Shown here in pieces: positions 1 to 6,115 of a DNA stretch of 14,893 nt. Source of the DNA: UBA8524 sp964215915 (GTDB taxonomy: Bacteria > Bacteroidota > Bacteroidia > UBA8524); contig CAXPEB010000011.1 of the NCBI GenBank assembly GCA_964215915.1, forward strand, positions 1 through 14,893, read 5' to 3'. The notes under the pieces were generated by a model. It worked only from the letters and a program-made list of their open reading frames with translations, ran no database searches and had not been told where the DNA came from. Each line of letters begins with the position of its first letter. The stretch's first letter is position 1. The translations under genes were made by a program, and so were the position numbers.

Positions 1-2
1 AA

Positions 3-95
3 TCGTTCCTTCTGAACTGGTGTCAGCGGGATCTGCGAAATCCGGTTTACGCGGAACGCGCAGAGCTGCGGTTGGAGAAAAAAGAGGGAGGCTAA
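3..95 (+). CDS. C-terminal fragment of an unidentified protein
   Basis: The third forward frame is open from the window edge to a TAA at 93-95, giving 30 residues that contain NWCQRDLRNPVYAERAELRL and end EKKEGG. The composition (charged, many R, E and L) and codon choice resemble the other genes here, and the frame ends just before the repeat-rich spacer begins. I do not recognise the family and the fragment is too short for a functional call. It could also be a chance open stretch. Confidence 0.5.
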   Translation, partial: SFLLNWCQRDLRNPVYAERAELRLEKKEGG

Positions 96-183
96 CCCAA
101 AACTTGATTCGGCGAGATCAGCGGGAAGCAGTTTTGCCGAGCCGCCAGAACCCAATACCCAAAACCAAGTACCCCAAAGAATC

Positions 184-239
184 CTCCCCCCGCCCCCTGC
201 CTGCGCATGGCTCCGGCAGGCAAGCCTCCAAAGGGGGAG
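184..239. repeat. Imperfect long palindrome
   Basis: The outer arms CTCCCCC (184-190) and GGGGGAG (233-239) pair perfectly. The inner arms TGCCTGC (198-204) and GCAGGCA (216-222) pair perfectly around an 11-base loop. It lies about 90 bases after the upstream stop codon with no T-tract, so it could be a dispersed palindromic element or a transcript-end structure. Confidence 0.6.
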
Positions 240-267
240 TGTTACCTGGCCCCCTGCCTTCACAAAG

Positions 268-298
268 CGCTAATGGCAAAAGGCCAAAACCCAATACC
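268..298 (+). repeat. 31-bp direct repeat, copy 1
   Basis: The unit starts CGCTAATGGCAAAAGGCC and ends AACCCAATACC. It matches 434-464 at 30 of 31 positions; the only difference is A281 versus G447. A partial relative, containing AACCCAATACCCAAAACC, is at about 145-169. Confidence 0.85.
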
Positions 299-332
299 GA
301 ATACCATACAAATTGACACCTGCTAGAAGAAA

Positions 333-384
333 GTCACCTTTCGACAAGCTCAAGGTGACAGGACAGGCTCAACGTGACAGGACA
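333..384. repeat. Hairpin plus 19-bp tandem duplication
   Basis: GTCACCTT (333-340) and AAGGTGAC (352-359) form a perfect 8-bp stem around an 11-base loop. The right arm is part of an 18-base unit, GCTCAAGGTGACAGGACA (348-365), repeated at 367-384 with one change (G354 to C373), which gives a 19-bp period. Confidence 0.7.
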
Positions 385-433
385 AGGGACAGACACAACG
401 CGAATAGTAAAGTACGACGTGCTAACAGCAAAA

Positions 434-464
434 CGCTAATGGCAAAGGGCCAAAACCCAATACC
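434..464 (+). repeat. 31-bp direct repeat, copy 2
   Basis: This is the second copy of the unit at 268-298, lying just beyond the 3' end of the minus-strand dehydrogenase gene. Its 3' flank (AATACCCAAAACCGAG) extends the match to the partial copy near 145-169 (23 of 25 positions over 450-474), so the three copies share a longer ancestral unit. Confidence 0.85.
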
Positions 465-484
465 CAAAACCGAGAACCCGCTAA

Positions 485-1294
485 TCAAGATCCTTCCAGA
501 AGGTCCTTCATCTTGTCGGCAATTAACGCTGCGGCCCGGCGCGGACTCAGCCGGAAAAGCTTATCCATAGAGCGGGCATCCTTACCCACCAGGACACGGT
601 ATTTATCTTTCTCAATAGCTTCCAGCATAATGCGGGCAGCCTCATCGGCTTCCAGCATCTTCATGCCCGTGTCCTCCGATGATCCGGCCCCGGGAGCCTC
701 TACCCCTGAGTTGACGGTAATATTGGTATTCACCGCTCCGGGTAAGATCAGGGTGACTTTTACCGGTGTCCCACGCAACTCGGAATGAAGTCCTTCAGTA
801 AACAGCTTCACCGCAGCCTTAGAGGCCCCGTAAACCGTCTGTCCGGGTACCGGCACAAAACCGCCCATACTGGAAACATTGGCAATATGGGCTTCCGGCC
901 GGTTCAGCAGATGCGGCAAAAAGGCCTTTACCAGATAGAGGGTCCCGTAAAAATTGATGTTCATCACCCGCTCGATCGTGGTGTAATCCAGGTCATTGAC
1001 TTTAACAAAAGGCTGTATGATCCCGGCATTGTTAATGAGCCCGTCGACTCCGCCGTGTTTATCCATCACCTCGGCCGGAAATTCGTTCACCCGGTTTTGG
1101 TCCGTAATGTCGAGGGTGTGTATGGAAAGTTTGGAGCCGAGCTCCCCGGCCAGTTTCGCCGTTTCCTCCATACCTGCCGTATTGATATCCACGATAGCCA
1201 CCCGTGCTCCCCGCGCAAGCAGTTGCAAGGCAAGGGCTCGTCCCATACCGCTGCCACCGCCGGTGACTACCATAACTTTTCCGTTTACTTTCAT
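485..1294 (-). CDS. Short-chain dehydrogenase/reductase (classical SDR)
   Basis: This is a 269-residue cytoplasmic NAD(P)-dependent oxidoreductase with a Rossmann fold. Visible family marks are the cofactor loop TGGGSGMG at 11-18, an acidic D36 at the end of the second strand (favours NAD(H) over NADP(H)), D62, NNAG at 88-91, N114, and the catalytic set S142, Y155 and K159 in YGASK. A PG turn follows near 184 and a substrate loop near 195-215. Length is typical. The substrate cannot be read from sequence; small alcohols, keto compounds and lipid intermediates are all handled by this family. It is the last of three minus-strand genes, 101 bases after the acetyltransferase gene, so co-transcription is possible. 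No Shine-Dalgarno is visible before the ATG. Confidence 0.93.
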   Translation of the reverse strand: MKVNGKVMVVTGGGSGMGRALALQLLARGARVAIVDINTAGMEETAKLAGELGSKLSIHTLDITDQNRVNEFPAEVMDKHGGVDGLINNAGIIQPFVKVNDLDYTTIERVMNINFYGTLYLVKAFLPHLLNRPEAHIANVSSMGGFVPVPGQTVYGASKAAVKLFTEGLHSELRGTPVKVTLILPGAVNTNITVNSGVEAPGAGSSEDTGMKMLEADEAARIMLEAIEKDKYRVLVGKDARSMDKLFRLSPRRAAALIADKMKDLLEGS

Positions 1295-1395
1295 GATGCC
1301 TGAATTTAATGCCCGTTTGGAAAGGTTTTTCCCCGGACTGAATTTACGGAATGTTGCGCAGGAATACAGCGCTTTCCTCCGCTTTTTCGGATGAT

Positions 1396-1863
1396 TTACA
1401 GCTCCATTTCAAACACCACCCTGTCCTGACCGGGACCGGAATAATCCCGAATCACCGGTATCCCGTTTTCATTTTTTTCGCCCAAAAGCCGCATCCCTAT
1501 CTTTTCATGAAAACGAATGGAATCCAGGTTGCCGGGCGTAGTGATCGCCCGAAGTTTGTTCCTTTTCCGTTTTCGGGCATCATCCATAAAATGCGCATAA
1601 AGCAAGGTGCCTATTCCCTGCCGCCGGTGGCTTTTCCGCACCCCGGCCAAATGCACATAGGCGGTATCATCATCCGCTTGCGACAAAAAACCGAACAGGT
1701 AGCCGATGATTACGGAACCTTCCCAAACAACATATGCGGTATTCCGGAACTCTTGCACAAACATGGGGTGATGAAAAGAAAGCGTGCGGTCACTCCCCCA
1801 GAACTCCTCAATCTCTTCCAGGATATGCAAATAATCGGAATGGGAACAGTTCTGTATTTTCAT
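1396..1863 (-). CDS. GNAT-family N-acetyltransferase
   Basis: This 155-residue soluble protein is predicted to move an acetyl group from acetyl-CoA to an amine. Motif A is clear: strand AYVHLAGV (68-75) followed by the pyrophosphate-binding RRQGIG (80-85). Motif B follows as TTPGNLDSIRFHEKIGM (108-124), where N112 and the FHEKIGM segment are typical of this superfamily. Length fits a single GNAT domain. The acceptor is unknown; no antibiotic- or ribosome-specific signature is evident. The gene lies 38 bases downstream of the TSUP permease gene on the same strand and is probably co-transcribed with it. Confidence 0.9.
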   Translation of the reverse strand: MKIQNCSHSDYLHILEEIEEFWGSDRTLSFHHPMFVQEFRNTAYVVWEGSVIIGYLFGFLSQADDDTAYVHLAGVRKSHRRQGIGTLLYAHFMDDARKRKRNKLRAITTPGNLDSIRFHEKIGMRLLGEKNENGIPVIRDYSGPGQDRVVFEMEL

Positions 1864-1901
1864 GCTCTGTTTGTTCTGTGTTTTCTATATTCCGGAAATC
1901 A

Positions 1902-2693
1902 TCATTTCAACAATTCCGTCCCGATGATCACTACGGCCATGGCCAATACAAACCAGCCGAAGGCTTTTTTCAGTTTTGTCGCATCAACAAAACGGGTGGC
2001 ATAAATACCGAGGAACATCCCGGCTATGGAGAAGGCGGTAAAGCTCAGCAGGAATCCCCAATCGATGGCTTGCCCCGAACCGATATCGCCCAAAAAACCG
2101 ATCAGGCTTTTGATGGCAATGATTACCAGTGAGGTGCCGATGGCTTTTTTGATTGGTAACCCAACCAATAGCACAAGGGCCGGAACGATGAGGAATCCAC
2201 CCCCAGCACCAACCAGTCCGGTGATGGTTCCCACCAGCAGCCCCTCAAGGAGGATAAGCGGATAGTTAAACGCTTTACGCGCTGAATCAGGGGTATCCTT
2301 ACGGTCGCGGATCATGGAATAGGAAGCCAGAAGCATAATGATCCCGAAGAAAATCAGGATCCCCGTGTCCTTGGTGAGGGCATAATCCCCAATATGGAAA
2401 AGAGTTGCGGGTATGGCCGGGATCAGGTAATAACGGGTTAAAAAGACCGCCACCAGCGAGGGAACGGCAAACACCAGCCCCGTCTTCCAATCGACCAGCC
2501 CTTCCGTATGCTTGCGCCAACCACCGATTACCGCCGTGCTGCCCACTACAAAAAGCGAATATGCCGTTCCCAGCACAGGTTCAACCTGCAGCACATAAAC
2601 CAGGATAGGGACCGTAAGGATGGACCCTCCACCCCCTAACAGGCCAAGGGTGAACCCCATTACAACAGCCAGAACAAAACCGAGTATTTCCAT
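1902..2693 (-). CDS. TauE/SafE (TSUP) family membrane permease, putative sulfite/sulfur anion exporter
   Basis: This 263-residue polytopic inner-membrane protein has the two-fold internal repeat of the TSUP (formerly DUF81) family. Each half begins with a glycine-rich helix ending in a proline: LGLLGGGGSILTVP at 16-29 and TGLVGAGGGFLIVP at 158-171. About eight hydrophobic segments are visible, with a charged loop at 129-142 between the halves. Family members export sulfite, sulfoacetate, thiosulfate-like anions or other small organic anions. The divergent SQR gene, with shared palindromes in the spacer, points to a sulfur anion product of sulfide oxidation, but this is inference. It heads the TSUP-GNAT-SDR gene set. 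Confidence 0.92.
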   Translation of the reverse strand: MEILGFVLAVVMGFTLGLLGGGGSILTVPILVYVLQVEPVLGTAYSLFVVGSTAVIGGWRKHTEGLVDWKTGLVFAVPSLVAVFLTRYYLIPAIPATLFHIGDYALTKDTGILIFFGIIMLLASYSMIRDRKDTPDSARKAFNYPLILLEGLLVGTITGLVGAGGGFLIVPALVLLVGLPIKKAIGTSLVIIAIKSLIGFLGDIGSGQAIDWGFLLSFTAFSIAGMFLGIYATRFVDATKLKKAFGWFVLAMAVVIIGTELLK

Positions 2694-2716
2694 GACGGTA
2701 AAGGTAAGTGCCCCTT

Positions 2717-2724
2717 CAAATCTA
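2717..2724 (-). promoter_or_regulatory. Candidate Bacteroidota -7 element for the TSUP gene
   Basis: Read on the minus strand the sequence is TAGATTTG, an exact fit to the Bacteroidota TAnnTTTG consensus. It lies 24 bases before the TSUP start codon. A TTG at 2749-2747 (minus) could be the -33 element, with a 22-base spacer, slightly long. A CRP/FNR-like palindrome fills the spacer. Confidence 0.5.
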
Positions 2725-2727
2725 ATC

Positions 2728-2743
2728 TGTAACTGCGGTCACA
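2728..2743. promoter_or_regulatory. CRP/FNR-type operator, imperfect (site 1)
   Basis: TGTAAC-TGCG-GTCACA is a 16-bp dyad with one mismatched pair and the same architecture as the perfect site at 2778-2793. Both right arms are GTCACA and the centres are exactly 50 bp apart. The site sits between the proposed -33 and -7 elements of the TSUP promoter, where a bound protein would be expected to block transcription. Confidence 0.55.
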
Positions 2744-2777
2744 TACCAATTAACTCCCGGGAAAAGCCATGTTGCTT

Positions 2778-2793
2778 TGTGACAAGGGTCACA
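2778..2793. promoter_or_regulatory. CRP/FNR-type operator, perfect palindrome (site 2)
   Basis: TGTGAC-AAGG-GTCACA is a perfect dyad and includes TGTGA-N6-TCACA, the classical CRP-family recognition pattern. It lies in the divergent spacer between the TSUP and SQR genes. Its centre (2785.5) is about 41 bases before the start site expected from the -7-like element at 2815-2822, the usual place for class II activation of SQR. Which regulator binds cannot be told from this window; redox-, nitrosative- and sulfide-responsive members of the superfamily exist. Confidence 0.65.
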
Positions 2794-2814
2794 GAATTCC
2801 CGGTGCTGGCGGGC

Positions 2815-2822
2815 TAATTTCG
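2815..2822 (+). promoter_or_regulatory. Candidate -7 element for the SQR gene
   Basis: TAATTTCG differs at one position from TAnnTTTG. No TTG is found at the usual upstream distance, which is compatible with dependence on an activator bound at 2778-2793. A transcript starting a few bases downstream would have a leader of about 130 bases. The assignment is weak by itself. Confidence 0.35.
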
Positions 2823-2959
2823 GTTAAGCATCCAATTATCGGAACCCGGTCCGGCTCTGGTCAGGCTCCCCAAACTTCTTCTGCCGGAATTATGGTATCG
2901 ATGTTTCCGCTGTGGCTTCTCCGGAAGTACAGCTTAGGATTTACTAAAAAAAGAAAACC

Positions 2960-4222
2960 ATGAATGCAACATTCGATGTCTTGATCATCGGCGGAGGTAC
3001 TGCCGGGATCATGGTCGCAGCCCGGTTACGGAAAGAACAACACAACCTGAACATCGGACTGATCGAGCCATCCGACACCCATTATTATCAACCTGCCTGG
3101 ACCCTTGTGGGTGCCGGCACCTATGACTTCAAAAAAACGGCAAGACCTATGAAAGACCTGATTCCGCAAGGGGTCAACTGGATCAGGGATAAGGCCAATG
3201 GATTCGACCCCGAACGTAATGTCGTCCATACGGTCAACAACGGTGAACTGACCTACAAATACCTGGTGGTTGCCAGTGGTTTGGTGATGGAACCTTCGTT
3301 AATCGAAGGATTGCAGGAAGGCCTGGATAAAGGGATTGTCTGCAGCAACTACACCGATCCCGAAAAAACCTGGGAACTCCTTCGCAATTTCAAAGGCGGG
3401 AACGCGGTATTCACCCAGCCCACCACCCCCATCAAATGTGGAGGGGCCCCGCAGAAAATCGCCTACCTGGCTGCCGACTATTTCCGGAAACAAGGCATCC
3501 TCGATAAATCCAACGTAATCTTTGCCACTCCCGGTTCGGTGATTTTCGGGATTAAGCCCATCAAAGAAACCCTGATGAAGGTGGTGAACCGGTACGGTAT
3601 CCACTTCAAACCTTTCTATGCCCCGCAGAAGATCGACGTGGAAAACAAGATCATCTACTTCAAACATGTAGCCACCGGGGAAAACCAGTGTGTGATCAAC
3701 GAAGACAGCAAGCTGGGTGAAAAAATGCACGGCTCCTCAGAGATCTCGCTGCCTTTCGACCTGCTGCATATCGCTCCTCCTCAAGCCGCCCCTAAGTTCA
3801 TCCGGAATTCCGTACTGGCCAATGAGGGCGGATGGCTTGATGTCGATATCCATACCCTGCAGCATAAAAAGTTCGCTAACATTTTCGGACTGGGAGATGT
3901 GGCGGCGTTGCCCACCGCAAAAACAGGTGCGGCCATTCGTAAACAGGTGCCGGTAGTGGTGGACAACCTGATGAAACTGATGCAGGAGAACAAGCTCGGG
4001 AAGAAATCCTATAACGGCTATTCCTCCTGCCCCCTCGTTACCGGCTACGGGAAAATGGTGCTGGCCGAATTTGATTACGACGGAAACTTCACCCCCGACC
4101 CGAAACTAAAACAGATGCTGGTATTCCATAGCGAAAAAGAACACTGGCGGCTGTGGATGCTGAAAAAATACGGTCTCCCCTACCTGTACTGGCATAAAAT
4201 GATGAAAGGAGTGGACGTCTGA
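2960..4222 (+). CDS. sqr: Sulfide:quinone oxidoreductase, FAD-dependent
   Basis: The 420-residue flavoprotein is predicted to oxidise sulfide to sulfane sulfur and pass electrons to membrane quinone. The N-terminal FAD fold has VLIIGGGTAG (7-16) with the ribose-binding E36. The second FAD motif is IFGLGDVAALPTAKTGAAIRKQ, with D313. The redox cysteines are C160 in TPIKCGGAPQK and C357 in SSCPLVTGYGK, both in contexts typical of SQR (the mitochondrial SQOR-like branch has the same motifs). C128 adds a third. The C-terminal stretch with W-L-W-M-L-K-K-YG-LPYLYW is amphipathic and likely the membrane and quinone contact. The ATG is preceded by an A-rich leader (TAAAAAAAGAAAACC), usual in Bacteroidota. 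The gene is divergent from the TSUP permease gene and followed by a strong hairpin. Type assignment would need a tree. Confidence 0.93.
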   Translation: MNATFDVLIIGGGTAGIMVAARLRKEQHNLNIGLIEPSDTHYYQPAWTLVGAGTYDFKKTARPMKDLIPQGVNWIRDKANGFDPERNVVHTVNNGELTYKYLVVASGLVMEPSLIEGLQEGLDKGIVCSNYTDPEKTWELLRNFKGGNAVFTQPTTPIKCGGAPQKIAYLAADYFRKQGILDKSNVIFATPGSVIFGIKPIKETLMKVVNRYGIHFKPFYAPQKIDVENKIIYFKHVATGENQCVINEDSKLGEKMHGSSEISLPFDLLHIAPPQAAPKFIRNSVLANEGGWLDVDIHTLQHKKFANIFGLGDVAALPTAKTGAAIRKQVPVVVDNLMKLMQENKLGKKSYNGYSSCPLVTGYGKMVLAEFDYDGNFTPDPKLKQMLVFHSEKEHWRLWMLKKYGLPYLYWHKMMKGVDV

Positions 4223-4284
4223 CCGCTTTCCGGTCGGCATAAATCTCCGAGGATATAATTAGATATAATTGTTGTTCGGTTACG

Positions 4285-4333
4285 GCCCGGGACCCCTTTG
4301 CACCGTAGCGAGGGTAACCCCGGGCTTCTTGTT
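4285..4333 (+). terminator. Hairpin terminator after the SQR gene
   Basis: Arms GCCCGGG (4285-4291) and CCCGGGC (4319-4325) pair perfectly. After a 3-base bulge (4316-4318), ACCC (4292-4295) pairs with GGGT (4312-4315), for 11 base pairs in all. The plus strand continues TTCTTGTT, a moderate U-tract. It lies between the converging SQR and small-protein genes and may act in both directions, although the minus side lacks a U-tract. Confidence 0.55.
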
Positions 4334-4348
4334 ATCTCTGCTCCTTAC

Positions 4349-4522
4349 CTACTTCTTTTGATTGGAGTTCTGCTCCAACCTTTCAAGCCTTTCCTGTATT
4401 TCGTTCAGCTTGTGCAGGATAAGAATATGGGTTTTACGGGCATCGATACCTACGGGACTATCGGCGCTTTCTATTTCACGACCGATACGTTCGTACTCTT
4501 CCGGGGTGATGGTATTTTTCAT
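4349..4522 (-). CDS. Conserved-looking small protein, 57 residues, C-terminal coiled coil
   Basis: The minus-strand ATG at 4522-4520 opens a 57-codon frame ending at TAG (4351-4349). The product begins MKNTITPEEYERIGREIESA, continues with DSPVGIDARKTHILIL, and ends in a charged heptad-like helix (HKLNEIQERLERLEQ). Soluble, acidic/basic mixed, no signal peptide. The start follows an A/T-rich leader (TTAATAAATCCATACTTAT), normal for this phylum, and the codon use matches the neighbouring genes. I believe similar short proteins occur in other Bacteroidota, but I cannot name a function; the helix suggests a homo-oligomer or an adaptor. The overlapping plus-strand frame is the poorer choice because it lacks domain-like sequence. 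Confidence 0.7.
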   Translation of the reverse strand: MKNTITPEEYERIGREIESADSPVGIDARKTHILILHKLNEIQERLERLEQNSNQKK

Positions 4523-4589
4523 ATAAGTATGGATTTATTAACGTATTCCGGACCTGTTCCGGCTGCGTTCAATATTCGGGGAATTAATG

Positions 4590-4608
4590 CCGGGTTTCGG
4601 TGACCCGG
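4590..4608 (-). terminator. Short hairpin after the GT39 gene, possible terminator
   Basis: CCGGGT (4590-4595) and ACCCGG (4603-4608) form a perfect 6-bp stem with a 7-base loop, 13 bases after the minus-strand stop of the glycosyltransferase gene. The minus strand continues CATTAATTCC, without a clear U-tract, so termination is uncertain. Confidence 0.35.
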
Positions 4609-4621
4609 ATTACAAAAGGGA

Positions 4622-6115
4622 TCAGTTACTTCTTCCGTTACCCTGGCGCACTTCATACACCTCCACAGAGCCCTCCACTTCCAGTCGCTTCATGAAGAAT
4701 TTTTTCTCCAGTTCACCCACCACATACTGACTCCCCGTTACGATCCGGTCTCCCACTTCGATCTCTTCCATGGGTTTCGCCACCAGGTTGCCTCCCGCCC
4801 GGTTGATGCGGCGTACGTAATAGGTCTGCCACCAGTGGTAGCCTTCCTGGGGAAAAACCAGGCCATCCAGTCCGTGTGGATTGTTTCGGGCATGACGCTG
4901 CAGGAATGCCGACATCCCGTAATAGTCGTTCCCATTCTCCAGCTCCCTTCCGCTGGCTATCTCTTCCGCCCGAACCATGTACAAGGGCAGCGCAGTAAGG
5001 ATCAGAATCAACAAGGCAAATACGGTTTCTTTCCATTTTGCCGTCGGGCTCCAGTTACGGAAGGATTGGTCGTAGAACAGGGCATCCATCAGTAAAGCAA
5101 AAAGCAAAGCGTAAAACGGAAACTCCGGCATATCGTACCAACCGAATTTGGTGCTGCTTCCCATCAGCACTGCCTGATGCCCTAGGATGCAGACATAAGC
5201 CAACATCCCCAGTCGCCGCTTCGGGGCAGAGTCGGAATGTAGGATGAGTAAGGCACCCGGTATTAACATGAGCAGGTAATAGCCCATATCCCGGGTAAGC
5301 TGCTGGTGCAGGTAATACCAGATGCTCCGGTTATCGCTTTTTCCATCGATATACCGCCCCCCCAGCTCTTCCTTAAGCACCGATGCCCAGTAGCCGGGAT
5401 TGACCTGATCTCTGTAAATATAGTAGGCCGGTATCAGCAGAAGTATCAGGCTGTAAAGCCAAAACGTTCGGGTTTTCAGCAGTTCGCCCAGTTTCCTGTT
5501 CAGCAAGACGTAGAGCAACAAAGCGGGCAGCAGCAGCATGGCTGCAATACTTTTGGTAAAAAAGGCGAGGAACAAAAAGAGGAAAAAACCGAGCAGGTTC
5601 CGGGAGTTTCCGTTCTCCACCCAGCGGAACAGGCAATAGCTGTAGGCCAGCATAAAAAAGGTCAGCAGCGAATCCATATCCCCGGTACGGATGGAATGAA
5701 AATCCACATACCCTTTGAAGGACAATAACAGGGCTATTGCCCCGAATGCAAACAGCCGCTGTTTGAGGTAAGGCCTCATCCAGAAATAGAGCAGGAATAC
5801 CGTAGCCAAAGCCGCCAGTCCGGAGGGCAGTCGTAAGGCAAACTCCGTCCACCCGAAAGCCTTCACGCTCAGGGCCTGCAGTATTACCATCAGGGGTGTT
5901 TTAACATTCCAGAAATCGGGCTGCCCCTCAAAGTACAGGGCGAGCCAGTGACCGTGTTCAGCCATTTCCAGGGCATTGAAGGCCTGCCGGGTTTCGTCCC
6001 AGATTCGAAGCGGAAGTCGCCCGAGGTTATGAAATACCGGCACATAACTTAGCAGGATCAGGGCAAGAACCTCCCACCCGTAGCGTTTGACACCTTTCAG
6101 AATGCGCTGTATCAT
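4622..6115 (-). CDS. GT39/ArnT-like membrane glycosyltransferase
   Basis: This 497-residue polytopic inner-membrane protein resembles the GT39/ArnT/PMT (GT-C fold) family, which transfers sugars from polyprenyl-phosphate donors on the periplasmic side. After the first membrane helix (about 15-30) comes the diagnostic loop IWDETRQAFNALEMAEHGHW, with D40 and E41 as the expected catalytic/metal acidic pair, then K72-T-P-L in the 'KpPL' position. A second conserved loop, SIRTGDMDSLL, holds R143, D146 and D148. Some ten further hydrophobic segments follow to about 390, then a soluble tail of roughly 100 residues. Acceptor unknown: lipid A, teichoic-type polymers and proteins are all used in the superfamily. 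Its ATG overlaps the TGA of the upstream PLP enzyme gene (ATGA, 6115-6112), so translation is likely coupled. Confidence 0.88.
   Translation of the reverse strand: MIQRILKGVKRYGWEVLALILLSYVPVFHNLGRLPLRIWDETRQAFNALEMAEHGHWLALYFEGQPDFWNVKTPLMVILQALSVKAFGWTEFALRLPSGLAALATVFLLYFWMRPYLKQRLFAFGAIALLLSFKGYVDFHSIRTGDMDSLLTFFMLAYSYCLFRWVENGNSRNLLGFFLFLFLAFFTKSIAAMLLLPALLLYVLLNRKLGELLKTRTFWLYSLILLLIPAYYIYRDQVNPGYWASVLKEELGGRYIDGKSDNRSIWYYLHQQLTRDMGYYLLMLIPGALLILHSDSAPKRRLGMLAYVCILGHQAVLMGSSTKFGWYDMPEFPFYALLFALLMDALFYDQSFRNWSPTAKWKETVFALLILILTALPLYMVRAEEIASGRELENGNDYYGMSAFLQRHARNNPHGLDGLVFPQEGYHWWQTYYVRRINRAGGNLVAKPMEEIEVGDRIVTGSQYVVGELEKKFFMKRLEVEGSVEVYEVRQGNGRSN

Larger units (their letters stand above)
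96..484. repeat. Repeat-rich intergenic region, no gene seen
   Basis: This stretch of nearly 390 bases between the upstream gene tail and the end of the dehydrogenase gene holds no convincing gene. The two long forward frames across it are low-complexity (rich in P, K, R, N and S) and one runs antisense into the dehydrogenase. It contains an A/C-rich motif with core AACCCAATACC in three copies, an imperfect long palindrome at 184-239, a hairpin at 333-359 and a 19-bp tandem duplication at 348-384. It reads like an accumulation of dispersed intergenic repeats. Confidence 0.6.

Noticed and set aside
145..464. CRISPR array
   Set aside because: Repeats are few, of unequal length, irregularly spaced and have no cas genes nearby.
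20..570. Two plus-strand frames in the first 570 bases
   Set aside because: Low-complexity translations made of repeat sequence; the second runs antisense into the dehydrogenase gene.
1319..1332. GGAAA-GGTT-TTTCC hairpin after the GNAT gene as a terminator
   Set aside because: The stem is only 5 bp and no U-tract follows on the minus strand, so it is not enough to break the TSUP-GNAT-SDR gene set.
2769..2963. Plus-strand frame of 64 codons in the divergent spacer
   Set aside because: It spans the operator and promoter candidates, overlaps the SQR start and has no conserved features.
4298..4603. Plus-strand open frame of 101 codons after SQR
   Set aside because: It overlaps the terminator hairpin and runs antisense to the more protein-like 57-residue minus-strand gene.
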